The notes under the pieces were generated by a model, which saw nothing but the letters and a program-made list of their open reading frames with translations, was not told where the DNA came from and did no database searches. DNA of 64,000 bases from Azophilus sp965220835. Its GTDB lineage: Bacteria > Pseudomonadota > Gammaproteobacteria > Pseudomonadales > Azotimanducaceae. The translations under genes and the position numbers were made by a program. Positions 1 through 10,040 of the stretch are shown piece by piece. Each line of letters opens with the position of its first letter. The first letter of the stretch is position 1. The DNA lies in assembly GCA_965220835.1 (NCBI GenBank), contig OZ244842.1, forward strand, positions 3,162,001 to 3,226,000, in the 5' to 3' direction.

Positions 1-1081
1 CATCGACAACATCGGCGATCATGGCCAACGGCAAGTAAGCGAACGCACCGAAGCTCAGCCCTTTGACCACAAACAACACAAAGAAGATCGCGAAGTCGCC
101 GGGGCCCAGCGCGACGGTGCCGAGCGACGTCAGCGCACCGTTGATCATGGCAACGGCCAAGGCTCGATGTTTGCCATACCGCTTGGCCAGCCATTGCCAC
201 ATTGGAATCGCCAGAACCCCGAAGAAAAAGTAGCCCGTGTAGGCCTGACCGATCCTATCCGCCGCGCCAAGCACGTCTTGGATGAAGAAAAAAGCCACTG
301 CATGACGAGACGCCTCGCCCACCACGATGGCCAGCGCCATGTAGATGATCCGGCGAAAGGGACCCACCTTGAACAAGCTTCGCAGGCTCCGGGGCAGCGA
401 CGGCAGAACGGACGGCATCTGCCGTTGCGGCTCGGGAACGATGAGCGTCAAGATCAAGACGCAGATCGGCAGTGACACCAAGACGATGGTGCCCAATGTA
501 TCGAGCACGTCGCCGGGCTTCTCCTTGCCCAAGTATTGCTGGCTGAGCCAAATCACTCCCGCCGACCCGATCAGGCCGACGATGGTGAACACTTGGCGCA
601 CGCTCATGATGCGGGCGCGGTCCAGGTAGTTTTCGCTGAGTTCACCGCCCAACGCCCCCCAAGGCAGCGTGATCATCGTCCAACCCAAGTACATGACGGT
701 GTTCCAGATGAGCATGTACCAAATGTCCACGGGGGGCTCCGGAAAGAAGAGCTTCCAGACTCCCAGCAGGGTGATCGGCACGCCCAGCAGTATGTAAGGA
801 CGCCTCCGGCCAAACCGGGACCTCGTGCGGTCGCTCATCCACCCCATGAGCGGGTCGGTGACGAAGTCGAACGCACGAGTGATGAGCAGCACGGTGCTGA
901 TCGCAGCCAAGCCCAGACCCAACTCGGTGGCGTAGTAGGGATGCAGAAAAAGCCCTAGGGGATAGCCCAGGAACGCGATGGGCAAGGCCACGTTCCCGTA
1001 GGCCAATAGCACGGGTACTCGCGTTCGATAAGAGGTGCCCTCCGTGACGGCACCGTCACTCGCCAACCCAGCCGCTGTCAT
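1..1081 (-). CDS. GPH-family (MFS) sugar:cation symporter, 3' end outside the window
   Basis: The minus-strand frame stays open from an ATG at 1081 to the window edge, giving 360 residues of a family usually about 450 long. Hydrophobic segments alternate with short loops. The motif FDFVTDPLMG (residues 71-80), followed by GWMSDRTRSRFGRRRPY (80-96), is the signature of the glycoside-pentoside-hexuronide:cation symporter branch of the major facilitator superfamily. These inner-membrane carriers import a sugar or sugar acid together with H+ or Na+. The substrate cannot be read from the sequence. The gene runs in the same direction as the VOC gene upstream, 55 bp away. The C-terminal helices lie beyond base 1. 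Confidence 0.85.
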   Translation of the reverse strand, partial: MTAAGLASDGAVTEGTSYRTRVPVLLAYGNVALPIAFLGYPLGLFLHPYYATELGLGLAAISTVLLITRAFDFVTDPLMGWMSDRTRSRFGRRRPYILLGVPITLLGVWKLFFPEPPVDIWYMLIWNTVMYLGWTMITLPWGALGGELSENYLDRARIMSVRQVFTIVGLIGSAGVIWLSQQYLGKEKPGDVLDTLGTIVLVSLPICVLILTLIVPEPQRQMPSVLPSLPRSLRSLFKVGPFRRIIYMALAIVVGEASRHAVAFFFIQDVLGAADRIGQAYTGYFFFGVLAIPMWQWLAKRYGKHRALAVAMINGALTSLGTVALGPGDFAIFFVLFVVKGLSFGAFAYLPLAMIADVVD

Positions 1082-1136
1082 TGCTGGCGTGCCCGTTCGG
1101 CGCCGCAGGCTCGACACGCGTCCATTTGCCCGGGCG

Positions 1137-1568
1137 CTATTCCTCCTCCCAAGGATCGTAGCTGCCGAAGTTCCACAGGTTGCCCTCCGGGTCCCGGCAG
1201 GAATAGCCGCGGCCGCCATAGTCCTCATCCTTGGGGGCCATGACCACTTGGGCGCCGGCCGCCACCGCCGTTGCGTGATGGGCATCGACATCCGCAACGA
1301 TGATGTAGGGGCTTTGCGACACCGGCGCATCAGGCCTGTCCAAGGGCTGTTGAAGGCGGCCGAACTCATCGTCCCCCGCTGAGCCGAGCATGATCATCCC
1401 ATTGCCGCGCACCAGCTGGGCGTGGGCGATGGCCCCGCCCTCCCCCGGCACCACCAGATGGGCCTCAAAGCCAAACGCCTTGCACAGCCAGTCTATCGCG
1501 CTGGCGGCATCCCGATACCGAAGGGTGGGAATGATCGTTGCGTGGCTTGTGTCCGACGAGTTGGTCAT
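1137..1568 (-). CDS. VOC-superfamily (glyoxalase/bleomycin resistance-like) protein
   Basis: A complete 143-residue protein with an AGGAG ribosome site just upstream of its ATG at 1568. It has the two-module VOC layout: a first half ending around the MIMLG strand and a second half containing YIIVADVDAHH and the closing DPEGNLWNFGSYDP strand near residues 121-139. That closing strand is typical of PhnB/YdfO-like glyoxalase-fold proteins. The acidic residue in DPEGN is a usual metal-ligand region in this superfamily. Substrate is unknown; family members range from glyoxalases to antibiotic-binding proteins. The gene stands upstream of the GPH symporter on the same strand, which may or may not be functionally meaningful. 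Confidence 0.85.
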   Translation of the reverse strand: MTNSSDTSHATIIPTLRYRDAASAIDWLCKAFGFEAHLVVPGEGGAIAHAQLVRGNGMIMLGSAGDDEFGRLQQPLDRPDAPVSQSPYIIVADVDAHHATAVAAGAQVVMAPKDEDYGGRGYSCRDPEGNLWNFGSYDPWEEE

Positions 1569-1667
1569 GGCTTTTCTCCTGTGCTCCGCCTCCGCGGCGG
1601 ATCATCGTGATTCGGGGTGGTGCATGCAAGCTGCAAAAGGACGGTGGAACCCAAAGGGCTGTTCCCG

Positions 1668-2252
1668 CTACCGCAACCCCCGCCGTTGAATTCGAAGCCA
1701 AGCACCTGCTGCGGCACCAAATGCCACGCCGCACACGTGCGTTGCTGTGGCCGTTTCGAAACCCCAAGGGTTCCAGCCAGAGAGGCTGAAGGCGATTGAA
1801 GCAATGAGCGCGAGAGCGACGCCTGCTGCCCAAGCCTTGGACGTTGCCCAGAGCAGGCAGGCTATCAGAGCGGCTAACCCGTAAAGGATGCCCGAGAATC
1901 CGGCGAACTCGTTGCCAAAACGGAAATCAACCAGCATGTGAACCGCACCGATGCCGGCCGCAATGAGCAGTAGGCTTGCGCACACCGTGCGAGGCTTCGC
2001 CAGGTCCAGAATCACGGCGATTGACAGCCCCACCCCAACGGCGTTTGCGACCGTGTGCGGCCAGCTTAAGTGCGCGACATGTCCGGTTAGAAACCGCCAA
2101 ACCTCACCTCTGGCGATGGCCGCTGGATCGAACCCCAGGTGGTTGAGCCACGGTGAAGCTGCCGCAAACGTTAACCCGGCGGCCACTGTGGCCACGCCAA
2201 AGCGGAGCAGGAGAATCCTAGGTTCGGAGCCGGGGTTCGCAGAGGTCTTCAA
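1668..2252 (-). CDS. Rhombosortase (rhomboid-family intramembrane protease)
   Basis: A 194-residue multi-helix membrane protein. Residues 49-70 (GEVWRFLTGHVAHL then H66 and N70) match the rhombosortase N-terminal signature. The catalytic serine is S120 in GFSG (118-121) and the catalytic histidine is H172 in ATHVCGVAFGAAAG. The start is TTG at 2252; its TTGA overlaps the stop of the upstream gene by 4 bp, so translation is probably coupled. Rhombosortases are known to cleave C-terminal GlyGly-CTERM-type anchors. The upstream lipoprotein ends in such an anchor-like tail, so enzyme and substrate are encoded together. No strong ribosome site precedes the TTG, which fits coupling. Confidence 0.88.
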   Translation of the reverse strand: MKTSANPGSEPRILLLRFGVATVAAGLTFAAASPWLNHLGFDPAAIARGEVWRFLTGHVAHLSWPHTVANAVGVGLSIAVILDLAKPRTVCASLLLIAAGIGAVHMLVDFRFGNEFAGFSGILYGLAALIACLLWATSKAWAAGVALALIASIAFSLSGWNPWGFETATATHVCGVAFGAAAGAWLRIQRRGLR

Positions 2253-3100
2253 GCGTCCCGGCGCTTAACGAGCGCAACGGTGGCAAGCAGGACGCCGAAC
2301 AGCAGCAGCAGGGGCGAATACGAGCCTCTGTAGTTGGAGGCGTAGGTGACTTCGGCAACCCCCTCTTCCTGCACACGCTTTCCGAAAAGCTCGACCTCGG
2401 TTTTCAGGTTGGCCGCCATTTGGTTGGCCGCCTCAACAAAGCTCTTTTCCCGAATGGCTCGCGTAACCCGGCCGGTCTCAATGACCGTGGAGGATTCGGC
2501 GACTTGGCTGACACCCGGCGCACGAAGCAGCAGTTTGCGGGACTTGAGGTCGAAAACGGCGGTGTCGAGCAGAGTATTCACGCTGTTTTCCGTGCCCTTA
2601 ATGAAATAGGCGCCCACAATGGTCCAATAGAGCACAGAGGCGGCCCGTTCGCTCGACAACACCACCTGATTCCAGGAAACCAGCGCGATTACATCCAATC
2701 CATGCATATGACCCACCTGCTCAAGCGCAGAGAACCCGGTCATGCCTCGGAGGTACGTTGATGGAATCACTTGAATGGACTCAACGTAGTCCTCTCCCTC
2801 AAACTGCTCCTTGACGACGTTCAAGAGCTGGACTTGTTGACCACCTTCAATGCTGTAACCGAAGCTTGCCTTCGGCGGGACGAACGCAATGCCAATGCGC
2901 AGAGGCAGCTCGAGTTGGGGCAGCGTGTCCAAGACGTTTTCCGGCAGTTCACCCTCCGGATAGAGAAACTCCACCATGCTGGAGCTGCTTGACCTGTCGG
3001 CGGTGTTGAAAAGACCCGCACAGCCAGCAAGCGCGAAGAGCAAAACAACGCAAAGCCAGCGCCGGTTGACGGAAACGCTAGAAGGGAGCAACTCTGCCAT
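2249..3100 (-). CDS. Rhombotarget lipoprotein (rhombosortase substrate)
   Basis: A 283-residue secreted lipoprotein when started at the ATG at 3100; a longer frame to 3202 adds 34 residues of poor N-terminal character before the signal peptide. The signal sequence ends in a lipobox, LAGC, with lipidation expected at C27. The C terminus is a polar RGSYS, a hydrophobic stretch of about 17 residues and a basic KRRDA end, the layout of a sorting anchor. Size, lipobox, C-terminal anchor and position directly upstream of a rhombosortase match the family called rhombotarget lipoprotein. The middle domain has no function I can recognise. It is presumably anchored at both ends until the rhombosortase cuts it. 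Confidence 0.85.
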   Translation of the reverse strand: MAELLPSSVSVNRRWLCVVLLFALAGCAGLFNTADRSSSSSMVEFLYPEGELPENVLDTLPQLELPLRIGIAFVPPKASFGYSIEGGQQVQLLNVVKEQFEGEDYVESIQVIPSTYLRGMTGFSALEQVGHMHGLDVIALVSWNQVVLSSERAASVLYWTIVGAYFIKGTENSVNTLLDTAVFDLKSRKLLLRAPGVSQVAESSTVIETGRVTRAIREKSFVEAANQMAANLKTEVELFGKRVQEEGVAEVTYASNYRGSYSPLLLLFGVLLATVALVKRRDA

Positions 3101-3307
3101 GATCGACGATTCCCATATGAAGCTAAAGCCAATGGCAGGGAGTATGGCACAGGCCCAAGAGGGACTTAAAGCGCTGCAAGTCGCACCTTGGATGGCCTGC
3201 ACCCCTTGTCATTGTCCGGCATGTTCGGTGGCCATTCCGACCTAGAACCGGCCAACGTCGAACGCTGGGTTTTTGTCTCGGTTGCGATAATCGGGGATAC
3301 TCGATGG

Positions 3308-4666
3308 GTGGGTCGTCAGTCGAAGTTCAGCGCCGCCACCGCTGCCGCCGTGGTGGTGGCCAACATGATCGGCACTGGGGTGTTCACCAGCCTTGGGTTC
3401 CAGCTGCTGGACATCCAATCCGGCTTCGTGCTGTTGATGCTCTGGGCGGTGGGCGGCCTAGCCGCGCTGTGCGGCGCGCTCTGCTACGCGGAACTTGGCG
3501 CCGCCCTGCCACGCTCCGGGGGCGAGTACCACTTCCTGAGCGAGATCTACCACCCGGCGGTGGGCTTCGTTTCGGGCTGGATTTCGGCCACCATCGGCTT
3601 TGCGGCACCCACCGCCTTGGCCGCCATCACCTTTGGCACTTACCTCGCCTCGGCGCTGCCAATGGTGCCGCCCGAAGCCAGCGCCACCGTGCTGGTCCTT
3701 GGCCTGACCGCCGCCCACATGGGCACGCGGCGCGGCAGCGGCGGTGTGCAGCGTTGGTTCACCGGCTTGAAGATCGCGCTGATTCTGGGTTTCTGCGGCG
3801 CGGTTTGGGCGGTGGTCGATGTTGGGCAGCCGGTCGCCTTCATGCCGATGCCTGGCGATGGCGGCCTGCTGCTCGGCAGCGCCTTTGCGGTTTCCCTGAT
3901 TTACGTCAACTACGCCTACACGGGCTGGAACGCCGCCACCTACCTCACCAGCGAGGTGGCTGATCCGCAACGCAACCTGCCCCGTGCCTTGGCGTTGGGC
4001 ACCGGGTTGGTCGCCGCCTTGTACCTGCTGCTGAACTTCACCTTTCTGTACGCCGCGCCCATTGACGCCATGACGGGCAAGCTGGAAATTGGCGCCATCG
4101 TCGCCGAAGCGGCGTTCGGCGGCGCGGGCGGCAAGGCGATGGGCCTGGTGCTGGCGGCGCTGTTGATCTCCACCGTCAGCGCCATGATTCTGGCCGGCCC
4201 GCGGGTGATGCAGGTCATTGGGGAGGATTTTCCGGCGTTCAAGGCGCTGGCCCGCACCAATCGCGACGGGCTGCCAACGGTGGCGGTGGCCACGCAATCC
4301 TTGATGGCCTTGGCATTCATCTGGACGGCCTCCTTCGAATCCATTCTGGTGTTCGCCGGCTTCAGCCTGGGATTGTCCACGCTGATCACCGTGGCCGGCG
4401 TGTTCGTGCTGCGCTGGCGCCGTCCTAGCCTAGCCCGGCCGTATCGGATCACCGGCTATCCGCTGCCGCCCCTGGCCTATCTCGCCATCACCGGCTGGAC
4501 GCTGTTCTACATCTTGGCGGAGCGCCCCCAGGAGGCAGGATTGAGCTTCGCCTTGATCCTCGCGGGGGCCGCTTTCTATTGGCTGAGCAATCGTGTAAAA
4601 CAGCCACCCCTGCGGGGTTCCGAAGACGGTCAACAGCAAGAGGGAGAGCATGGCGGAGTTGGATGA
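3308..4666 (+). CDS. APC-family amino acid permease
   Basis: An inner-membrane transporter with about 12 hydrophobic segments. Its N-terminal segment contains ANMIGTGVFTSLGFQ, the unwound helix-1 motif of the amino acid-polyamine-organocation superfamily. The frame is open from 3188, but the first 40 residues look non-native. I favour the GTG at 3308, preceded by a GGGGAT-like ribosome site, which gives 452 residues, normal for the family. Family members exchange or import amino acids or polyamines; the substrate is not readable. The 3' end overlaps the acyl-CoA dehydrogenase by 17 bp, so the two are probably cotranscribed. The tail after the last helix is hydrophilic and rich in Q and E. Confidence 0.87.
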   Translation: MGRQSKFSAATAAAVVVANMIGTGVFTSLGFQLLDIQSGFVLLMLWAVGGLAALCGALCYAELGAALPRSGGEYHFLSEIYHPAVGFVSGWISATIGFAAPTALAAITFGTYLASALPMVPPEASATVLVLGLTAAHMGTRRGSGGVQRWFTGLKIALILGFCGAVWAVVDVGQPVAFMPMPGDGGLLLGSAFAVSLIYVNYAYTGWNAATYLTSEVADPQRNLPRALALGTGLVAALYLLLNFTFLYAAPIDAMTGKLEIGAIVAEAAFGGAGGKAMGLVLAALLISTVSAMILAGPRVMQVIGEDFPAFKALARTNRDGLPTVAVATQSLMALAFIWTASFESILVFAGFSLGLSTLITVAGVFVLRWRRPSLARPYRITGYPLPPLAYLAITGWTLFYILAERPQEAGLSFALILAGAAFYWLSNRVKQPPLRGSEDGQQQEGEHGGVG

Positions 4667-5834
4667 ATTCAGGGCCGAGACGCGGGCGTGGCTGGCTGAC
4701 AACTGCCCGGCAGGCGCCCGAGGCCCCGGGCCCATACCCAACGGCAGCACCAAGATCAAGATTCGGGACCGGGACACCCTGCTCTGGCTCGAGCGCATGA
4801 TCGAGAAGGGCTGGACGGTGCCCGATTGGCCCGAAGCCTACGGCGGCGGTGGCCTCGGCAAGGAGCAGTTTCTCATCCTGGTTGAGGAAATGAGCCGCAT
4901 CCAGGCCCGTCCGGCCTTGTCAGGGTTCGGCACCAGCATGCTCGGCCCCACGCTTCTGGAGTTCGGCACCGAGCAGCAGAAGCAGACCCATCTGCCACGC
5001 ATCGCCCAAGCGCAGGTGGAGTGGTGCCAGGGCTACAGCGAGCCAGGTTCCGGCAGCGACTTGGCCAGCCTGCGCACGCGCGCCGAGGATGCTGGGGACC
5101 ACTACGTGATCAACGGCCAGAAAATCTGGACCTCCGGCGCCCACTTGGCGGATTGGATGTTCATTCTGGTGCGCACCGACCCGGACGCGCCCAAGCACGA
5201 CGGCATCAGCTTCATGCTGCTGCCCATGGACCAGCCCGGCGTCACCGTCAAACCCATCCGGCTGATATCGGGGGAGTCGCCCTTCAATGAGACCTTCTTC
5301 GACAACGCCATTGCCAGCAAGGATGATCTGGTGGGCCAGCTCAACAAGGGCTGGACGGTTGGTAAACGCTTACTTCAACATGAGCGTTCCGGCATGCAGG
5401 CGTTGGTGCGCGCCGCCACCAGCGACGGCAGTTTGGAAACCAGCCTGACAGACGTGGCCAAGGCTTCGTTGGGGGAAGCCGACGGAAGAATCGCCGATCC
5501 TGCCTACCGCGCCCAGGTCACCGCTTACGAGATGAACGCCCACGCGCTGCGCTTGGCCCAACGGCGGGCGGTGGAGGAGTCTGAAGGCGGCACGCCCGGG
5601 CCGGTGACGTCGATCTTCAAGATCTACGCCAGCGAGCTGCAGCAGGAGCGCAACGACTTGGCAACCCGGCTCAGCGGCTACCGCGGCTTCGGCGCGGACC
5701 GCAATACCTTCACCGCCGAGGAGTTGGAGTCCACCCGGCAATGGCTGGCCTTCCGCGCCGCCTCCATCTACAGCGGCAGCAACGAGATTCAGCGCAACAT
5801 CATCGCCAAGCGAGTGCTTGGCCTGCCGGACTGA
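4650..5834 (+). CDS. Acyl-CoA dehydrogenase
   Basis: A complete 394-residue FAD enzyme of the acyl-CoA dehydrogenase family. It oxidises an acyl-CoA to the 2-enoyl-CoA and passes electrons to ETF. Visible landmarks are the N-terminal helical domain, the FAD/substrate motif GYSEPGSGSDLAS (about 128-140), the beta-domain segment NGQKIWTSGAH, and the C-terminal YSGSNEIQRNI (374-384) common to the family. It starts at an ATG inside the end of the permease gene, with GGGAGAGC upstream as a weak ribosome site. Chain-length specificity cannot be assigned. The RDRDTLLWLERMIEKGW N terminus resembles the long subgroup used on branched, aromatic or steroid acyl-CoAs, but that is only a guess. Confidence 0.93.
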   Translation: MAELDEFRAETRAWLADNCPAGARGPGPIPNGSTKIKIRDRDTLLWLERMIEKGWTVPDWPEAYGGGGLGKEQFLILVEEMSRIQARPALSGFGTSMLGPTLLEFGTEQQKQTHLPRIAQAQVEWCQGYSEPGSGSDLASLRTRAEDAGDHYVINGQKIWTSGAHLADWMFILVRTDPDAPKHDGISFMLLPMDQPGVTVKPIRLISGESPFNETFFDNAIASKDDLVGQLNKGWTVGKRLLQHERSGMQALVRAATSDGSLETSLTDVAKASLGEADGRIADPAYRAQVTAYEMNAHALRLAQRRAVEESEGGTPGPVTSIFKIYASELQQERNDLATRLSGYRGFGADRNTFTAEELESTRQWLAFRAASIYSGSNEIQRNIIAKRVLGLPD

Positions 5835-5928
5835 GTGAGGGCTTAGGCCAGCCCCGTGAGCGCCCCACTCAGCCGCCGCCACGGCAACCCCCGTTTCAGG
5901 GCGAGGGTGGGGCGCCCCTAGTCCGCTC

Positions 5929-7337
5929 GTGGGCGATGAAATCCCCCGCCGCCACTTCAACGCTGAAGACTTCAGCGTGTTCCGCTTTCGTCTTGACGAC
6001 GAGACGCGCCTGCTCGCCGAGCAGTTCAGCGGCAATCGATTCAGCGAACGGGGCGACATTGCCGGATTCGAGCTTGAAGCCTGGCTGGTTGACGGCAATG
6101 GCGACCCCCTGCCGGAGAACGACCGCTTCCTGAGCCATCTCAACAACCCCTTGGTGGTGCCGGAGCTGGCCAACTACAACGTGGAGTTGAACGGCAGCCC
6201 CACGGCGCTGTCGGGCCGCGCCTTCTCGCGCCTTTATGACGAGCTCTCCGCCACTTGGCAGGCTTGCCAAACCGCCGCCAATGACCTCGGCTGCCACTTG
6301 GTGACCATCGGCATTCTGCCGACCATCAAGGACGCCATGCTCAACTCCGCGCACATGTCGCAGATGGTGCGCTACCAAGCCCTGAACGACCGGGTGATGG
6401 CGCTGCGCGACGGCAAGCCTCTGGACGTGCACATCCAAGGCGAGGATGAACTGGCCATGCAGCACTCCGACGTGATGCTGGAAGCCGCCACCACCTCATT
6501 TCAGATTCACCTGCAGTGCAAGCCAGGCAACGCCGTGCGTGACTTCAACGCCGCCATGGCCGTTTCCGCGCCAATGGTGGCGGCCTGCGCCAACTCGCCG
6601 TCGCTGTTCGGGCACCAACTCTGGGCGGAAACCCGCATTCCCCTGTTCGAGCAGGCAGTGGACATCGGCTCCCACTATCCCCAGCGGGTGGATTTCGGGG
6701 CGGGGTTTGCCGAAGACTCCCTGTTTGAGATCTTCGCGGCCAACCAGCAGCAGCACCCCATCCTGATTCCAGCGGTGGCCGACGCCGCGCCGGGCAAGTT
6801 CGCCCATGTGCGCTTTCACAACGGCACCATTTGGCGCTGGAACCGGCCGCTGATCGGCTTCGACCATGACGGCCAGGTGCACCTGCGCATTGAACATCGC
6901 TCGGTTTCCGCGGGCCCAACCATCCGCGATTGCGTGGCCAACGCCGCCTTGTTCTTCGGCTTGGTGCGCGGCCTCAGCTTGGAGGCTGAACCCATCGAGA
7001 GCCAATTGAGCTTCGAGACGGTGCGCGCCAACTTCTATGCGGCCGCCCGTCATGGCATCGGCACTGAACTGGTGTGGCGCGACGGGCCGCTGAGCGCTCG
7101 GGCGCTGCTGCTCGAAGAATTGCTGCCCCTGGCCCGCCGGGGCTTGGCCCATTACGGCATACCGGACGCAGAGATTGACGAGCACTTGGGTTTGGTGGAG
7201 GCACGGGTGGAGTCCGGCCAAAACGGCGCGGAGTGGCAGCGGCGCTGGGTGCGGGCTAAAGGTGCGGACGCCAACCAATTGGTCATGGCCTACTTGGAAC
7301 GCCAAAACCAAGGCGAGCCGGTTCACACTTGGACCAC

Positions 7338-7341
<4 letters not shown>
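5929..7341 (+). CDS. GCS2-type glutamate-cysteine ligase-like carboxylate-amine ligase
   Basis: A 470-residue protein with the glutamine-synthetase-like fold motifs of the GCS2 family: FELEAWLVD (47-55), NYNVELNGSP (82-91) and a later HLRIEHRSVSAGPT segment. Members join a carboxylate to an amine using ATP. Some make gamma-glutamylcysteine; many are uncharacterised. The start taken is GTG at 5929, since the next in-frame ATG would remove the acidic metal-binding segment. The 3' end overlaps the AstE-like deacylase by ATGA, so ligase and hydrolase are probably translated together. Such a pair could make and break the same amide. The actual substrate is not known. Confidence 0.8.
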
Positions 7342-8384
<1,043 letters not shown>

Positions 8385-8704
8385 CGCGGGCAGCTGGTGC
8401 TGTCCCACAAAAGGCGGGCTTTAGTCGCCATGCTGTTTTGGCCCCGTGCTAGGGGGGACGAACCCTCGCGCTCCCCGGCTGAGGGCTTTTTTCTTGCCAG
8501 CTTCCACCCCAGCCCACCGGGACAACGACGTGCAGGGAACAAGCGCTTCCCAGCGGGGATTCATCGCGCGGAAGAACGGCGCTGTGCGCCGTCCGATCCT
8601 GGAAGTGAGCCGAGGAACGAGGCGAATGGTGGTTCGGCCGGATTCACGTCGAGCGGTCACTTGGATTGGGCTATGATCGCTGTTGTGACGGTTCGGATGA
8701 ATCC
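8385..8704. other. Intergenic region, 320 bp
   Basis: No convincing gene. CCCTC at 8463-8467 and GAGGG at 8481-8485 could form a short stem followed by a T run (8487-8491), a weak candidate terminator for the ligase/deacylase pair. A TATGAT at 8672-8677 sits at a suitable distance from the MAPEG gene, but no matching -35 box is present. Confidence 0.3.
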
Positions 8705-9115
8705 ATGACCATTCAGGTTGTCTGCCTGCTGATCGGCGCCGTGCTGCCCTATCTATGGTTCGGCGTGTCATTGCGCCTCACCAAGAGGGAATTGGGCGCC
8801 ATAGACGCTCACGCCCCGCGGCTGCAGGCCGCCCAGCTGACTGGCGCCGGCGCCCGGGCGAGGGATGCGCAACACAACGCCTGGGAAGCGCTCATTCTCT
8901 TCGGGGTGGCCAATGTGGCGGCCTTGGTGGCGGGCGTCGAACCAACCGGCAACTGGGCGCTGGCGGCCGTGCTGTGGGTGGCGGCAAGGCTGCTGCATGG
9001 GGCCTTCTATTTGGCTGGCATGGCGGCCCTAAGGAGCTTGTCGTTCGCCATTGGGTTGGCCATGAGCCTGTGGATTTTCGGCTTGGCCCTGGCCGTCGTT
9101 GAAATAGTCCAATAG
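8705..9115 (+). CDS. MAPEG-family membrane protein
   Basis: A 136-residue protein with four predicted membrane helices. The segment RLTKRELGAIDAHAPR, followed by RARDAQHNAWEALILFGVAN, carries the conserved loop (RAxxAHxNxxE-like) of the MAPEG family (membrane-associated proteins in eicosanoid and glutathione metabolism). The start is ATG at 8705; an upstream in-frame start at 8666 would add a non-hydrophobic leader. Bacterial members are mostly uncharacterised; some have glutathione transferase or peroxidase activity. It stands alone between the deacylase and the SDR gene. The glutathione link is a family property, not something the sequence proves. Confidence 0.85.
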   Translation: MTIQVVCLLIGAVLPYLWFGVSLRLTKRELGAIDAHAPRLQAAQLTGAGARARDAQHNAWEALILFGVANVAALVAGVEPTGNWALAAVLWVAARLLHGAFYLAGMAALRSLSFAIGLAMSLWIFGLALAVVEIVQ

Positions 9116-9257
9116 ATTGATGCCCCCGGGCCACCATAGGGCGAGCGTGCCACAACGCCCAGCTTGAAGTGGGCAACGAAACCACCAAACAAAACGATAG
9201 ATAAAGCGCCAGACAAAAACCCCCAAGCAACCGCTAACAAGGAGGATGCTCAAACCC

Positions 9258-10040
9258 ATGTCCATTGAATCCCAACTCTTCGACCTCACCGGCAAGGTGG
9301 CCCTGCTGACCGGCGCATCCAAGGGCATGGGCCAAGCCATGGCCGAAGGGCTTGCCGAGCACGGCGCCCGGGTGGTGATCTCCAGCCGCAAGCTCGACCA
9401 ATGCGAGGCCGTGGCGGAAGGCATCAACAGCCGCTTGGGCGCGGGCACGGCCATTGCCGCGGCCTGCAACATCGGCTACAAGGAGCAGCTTGAAGCCTTG
9501 GTGCAAACCACCCGCGAGCGCTTGGGGCCCATCGACGTGCTGGTCTGCAACGCAGGCGTCAACCCGTTCTACGGCTCGATGTCGGAGATTCCGGATTGGG
9601 CCTTCGACAAGATCATGAGCTCCAACGTCAAGTCCAACCACTGGCTGTGCCAGATGGTGGCTCCAGACATGATCGCCAAAGGCTGCGGCTCCATTATGAT
9701 CACGTCCAGCACGGGCGCTTTCGCCCCGTCCGACGTGCTGGGCACCTACAACATCTCCAAGCTGGCGGACATCGCCTTGGTGCGCAACCTGGCCATGGAA
9801 TGGGGCCCCAAGGGCGTGCGCGTCAACGCCATCTGCCCGGGCCTCATCAAGACCGACTTCGCCCGCGCCCTGTGGGACAACGAGGCGGCTGCCGCCCGAG
9901 TCAACGAAATGACGCCCCTGCGCCGCCTGGGCGAAGCTGAGGATCTCAAGGGCATCGCCGTCTTCCTTGCGGCCGAGGCCAGCGCCTACGTCACCGGCCA
10001 GGCGTTGGCGGTGTGCGGCGGAACCCACATGTACCGATGA
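9258..10040 (+). CDS. Short-chain dehydrogenase/reductase (SDR)
   Basis: A 260-residue classical SDR. The nucleotide-binding TGASKGMG is at residues 18-25, NAGV near 98, the catalytic serine in ITSSTG (about 150) and Y164-x3-K168 in TYNISK. The C terminus VTGQALAVCGGTHMYR is the usual closing strand. An AAGGAGG at 9239-9245 precedes the gene. The ATG at 9246 directly abuts it, so the ATG at 9258 is the better start. Its stop overlaps the hldE start (ATGA). Substrate unknown; the sequence resembles enzymes annotated as dehydrogenase/reductase SDR family member 4. Coupling to hldE may be accidental operon packing. Confidence 0.93.
   Translation: MSIESQLFDLTGKVALLTGASKGMGQAMAEGLAEHGARVVISSRKLDQCEAVAEGINSRLGAGTAIAAACNIGYKEQLEALVQTTRERLGPIDVLVCNAGVNPFYGSMSEIPDWAFDKIMSSNVKSNHWLCQMVAPDMIAKGCGSIMITSSTGAFAPSDVLGTYNISKLADIALVRNLAMEWGPKGVRVNAICPGLIKTDFARALWDNEAAAARVNEMTPLRRLGEAEDLKGIAVFLAAEASAYVTGQALAVCGGTHMYR

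Noticed and set aside
3188..3307. Longer N terminus for the APC permease
   Set aside because: These 40 residues are not hydrophobic or family-like and overlap the probable promoter region shared with the divergent lipoprotein gene.
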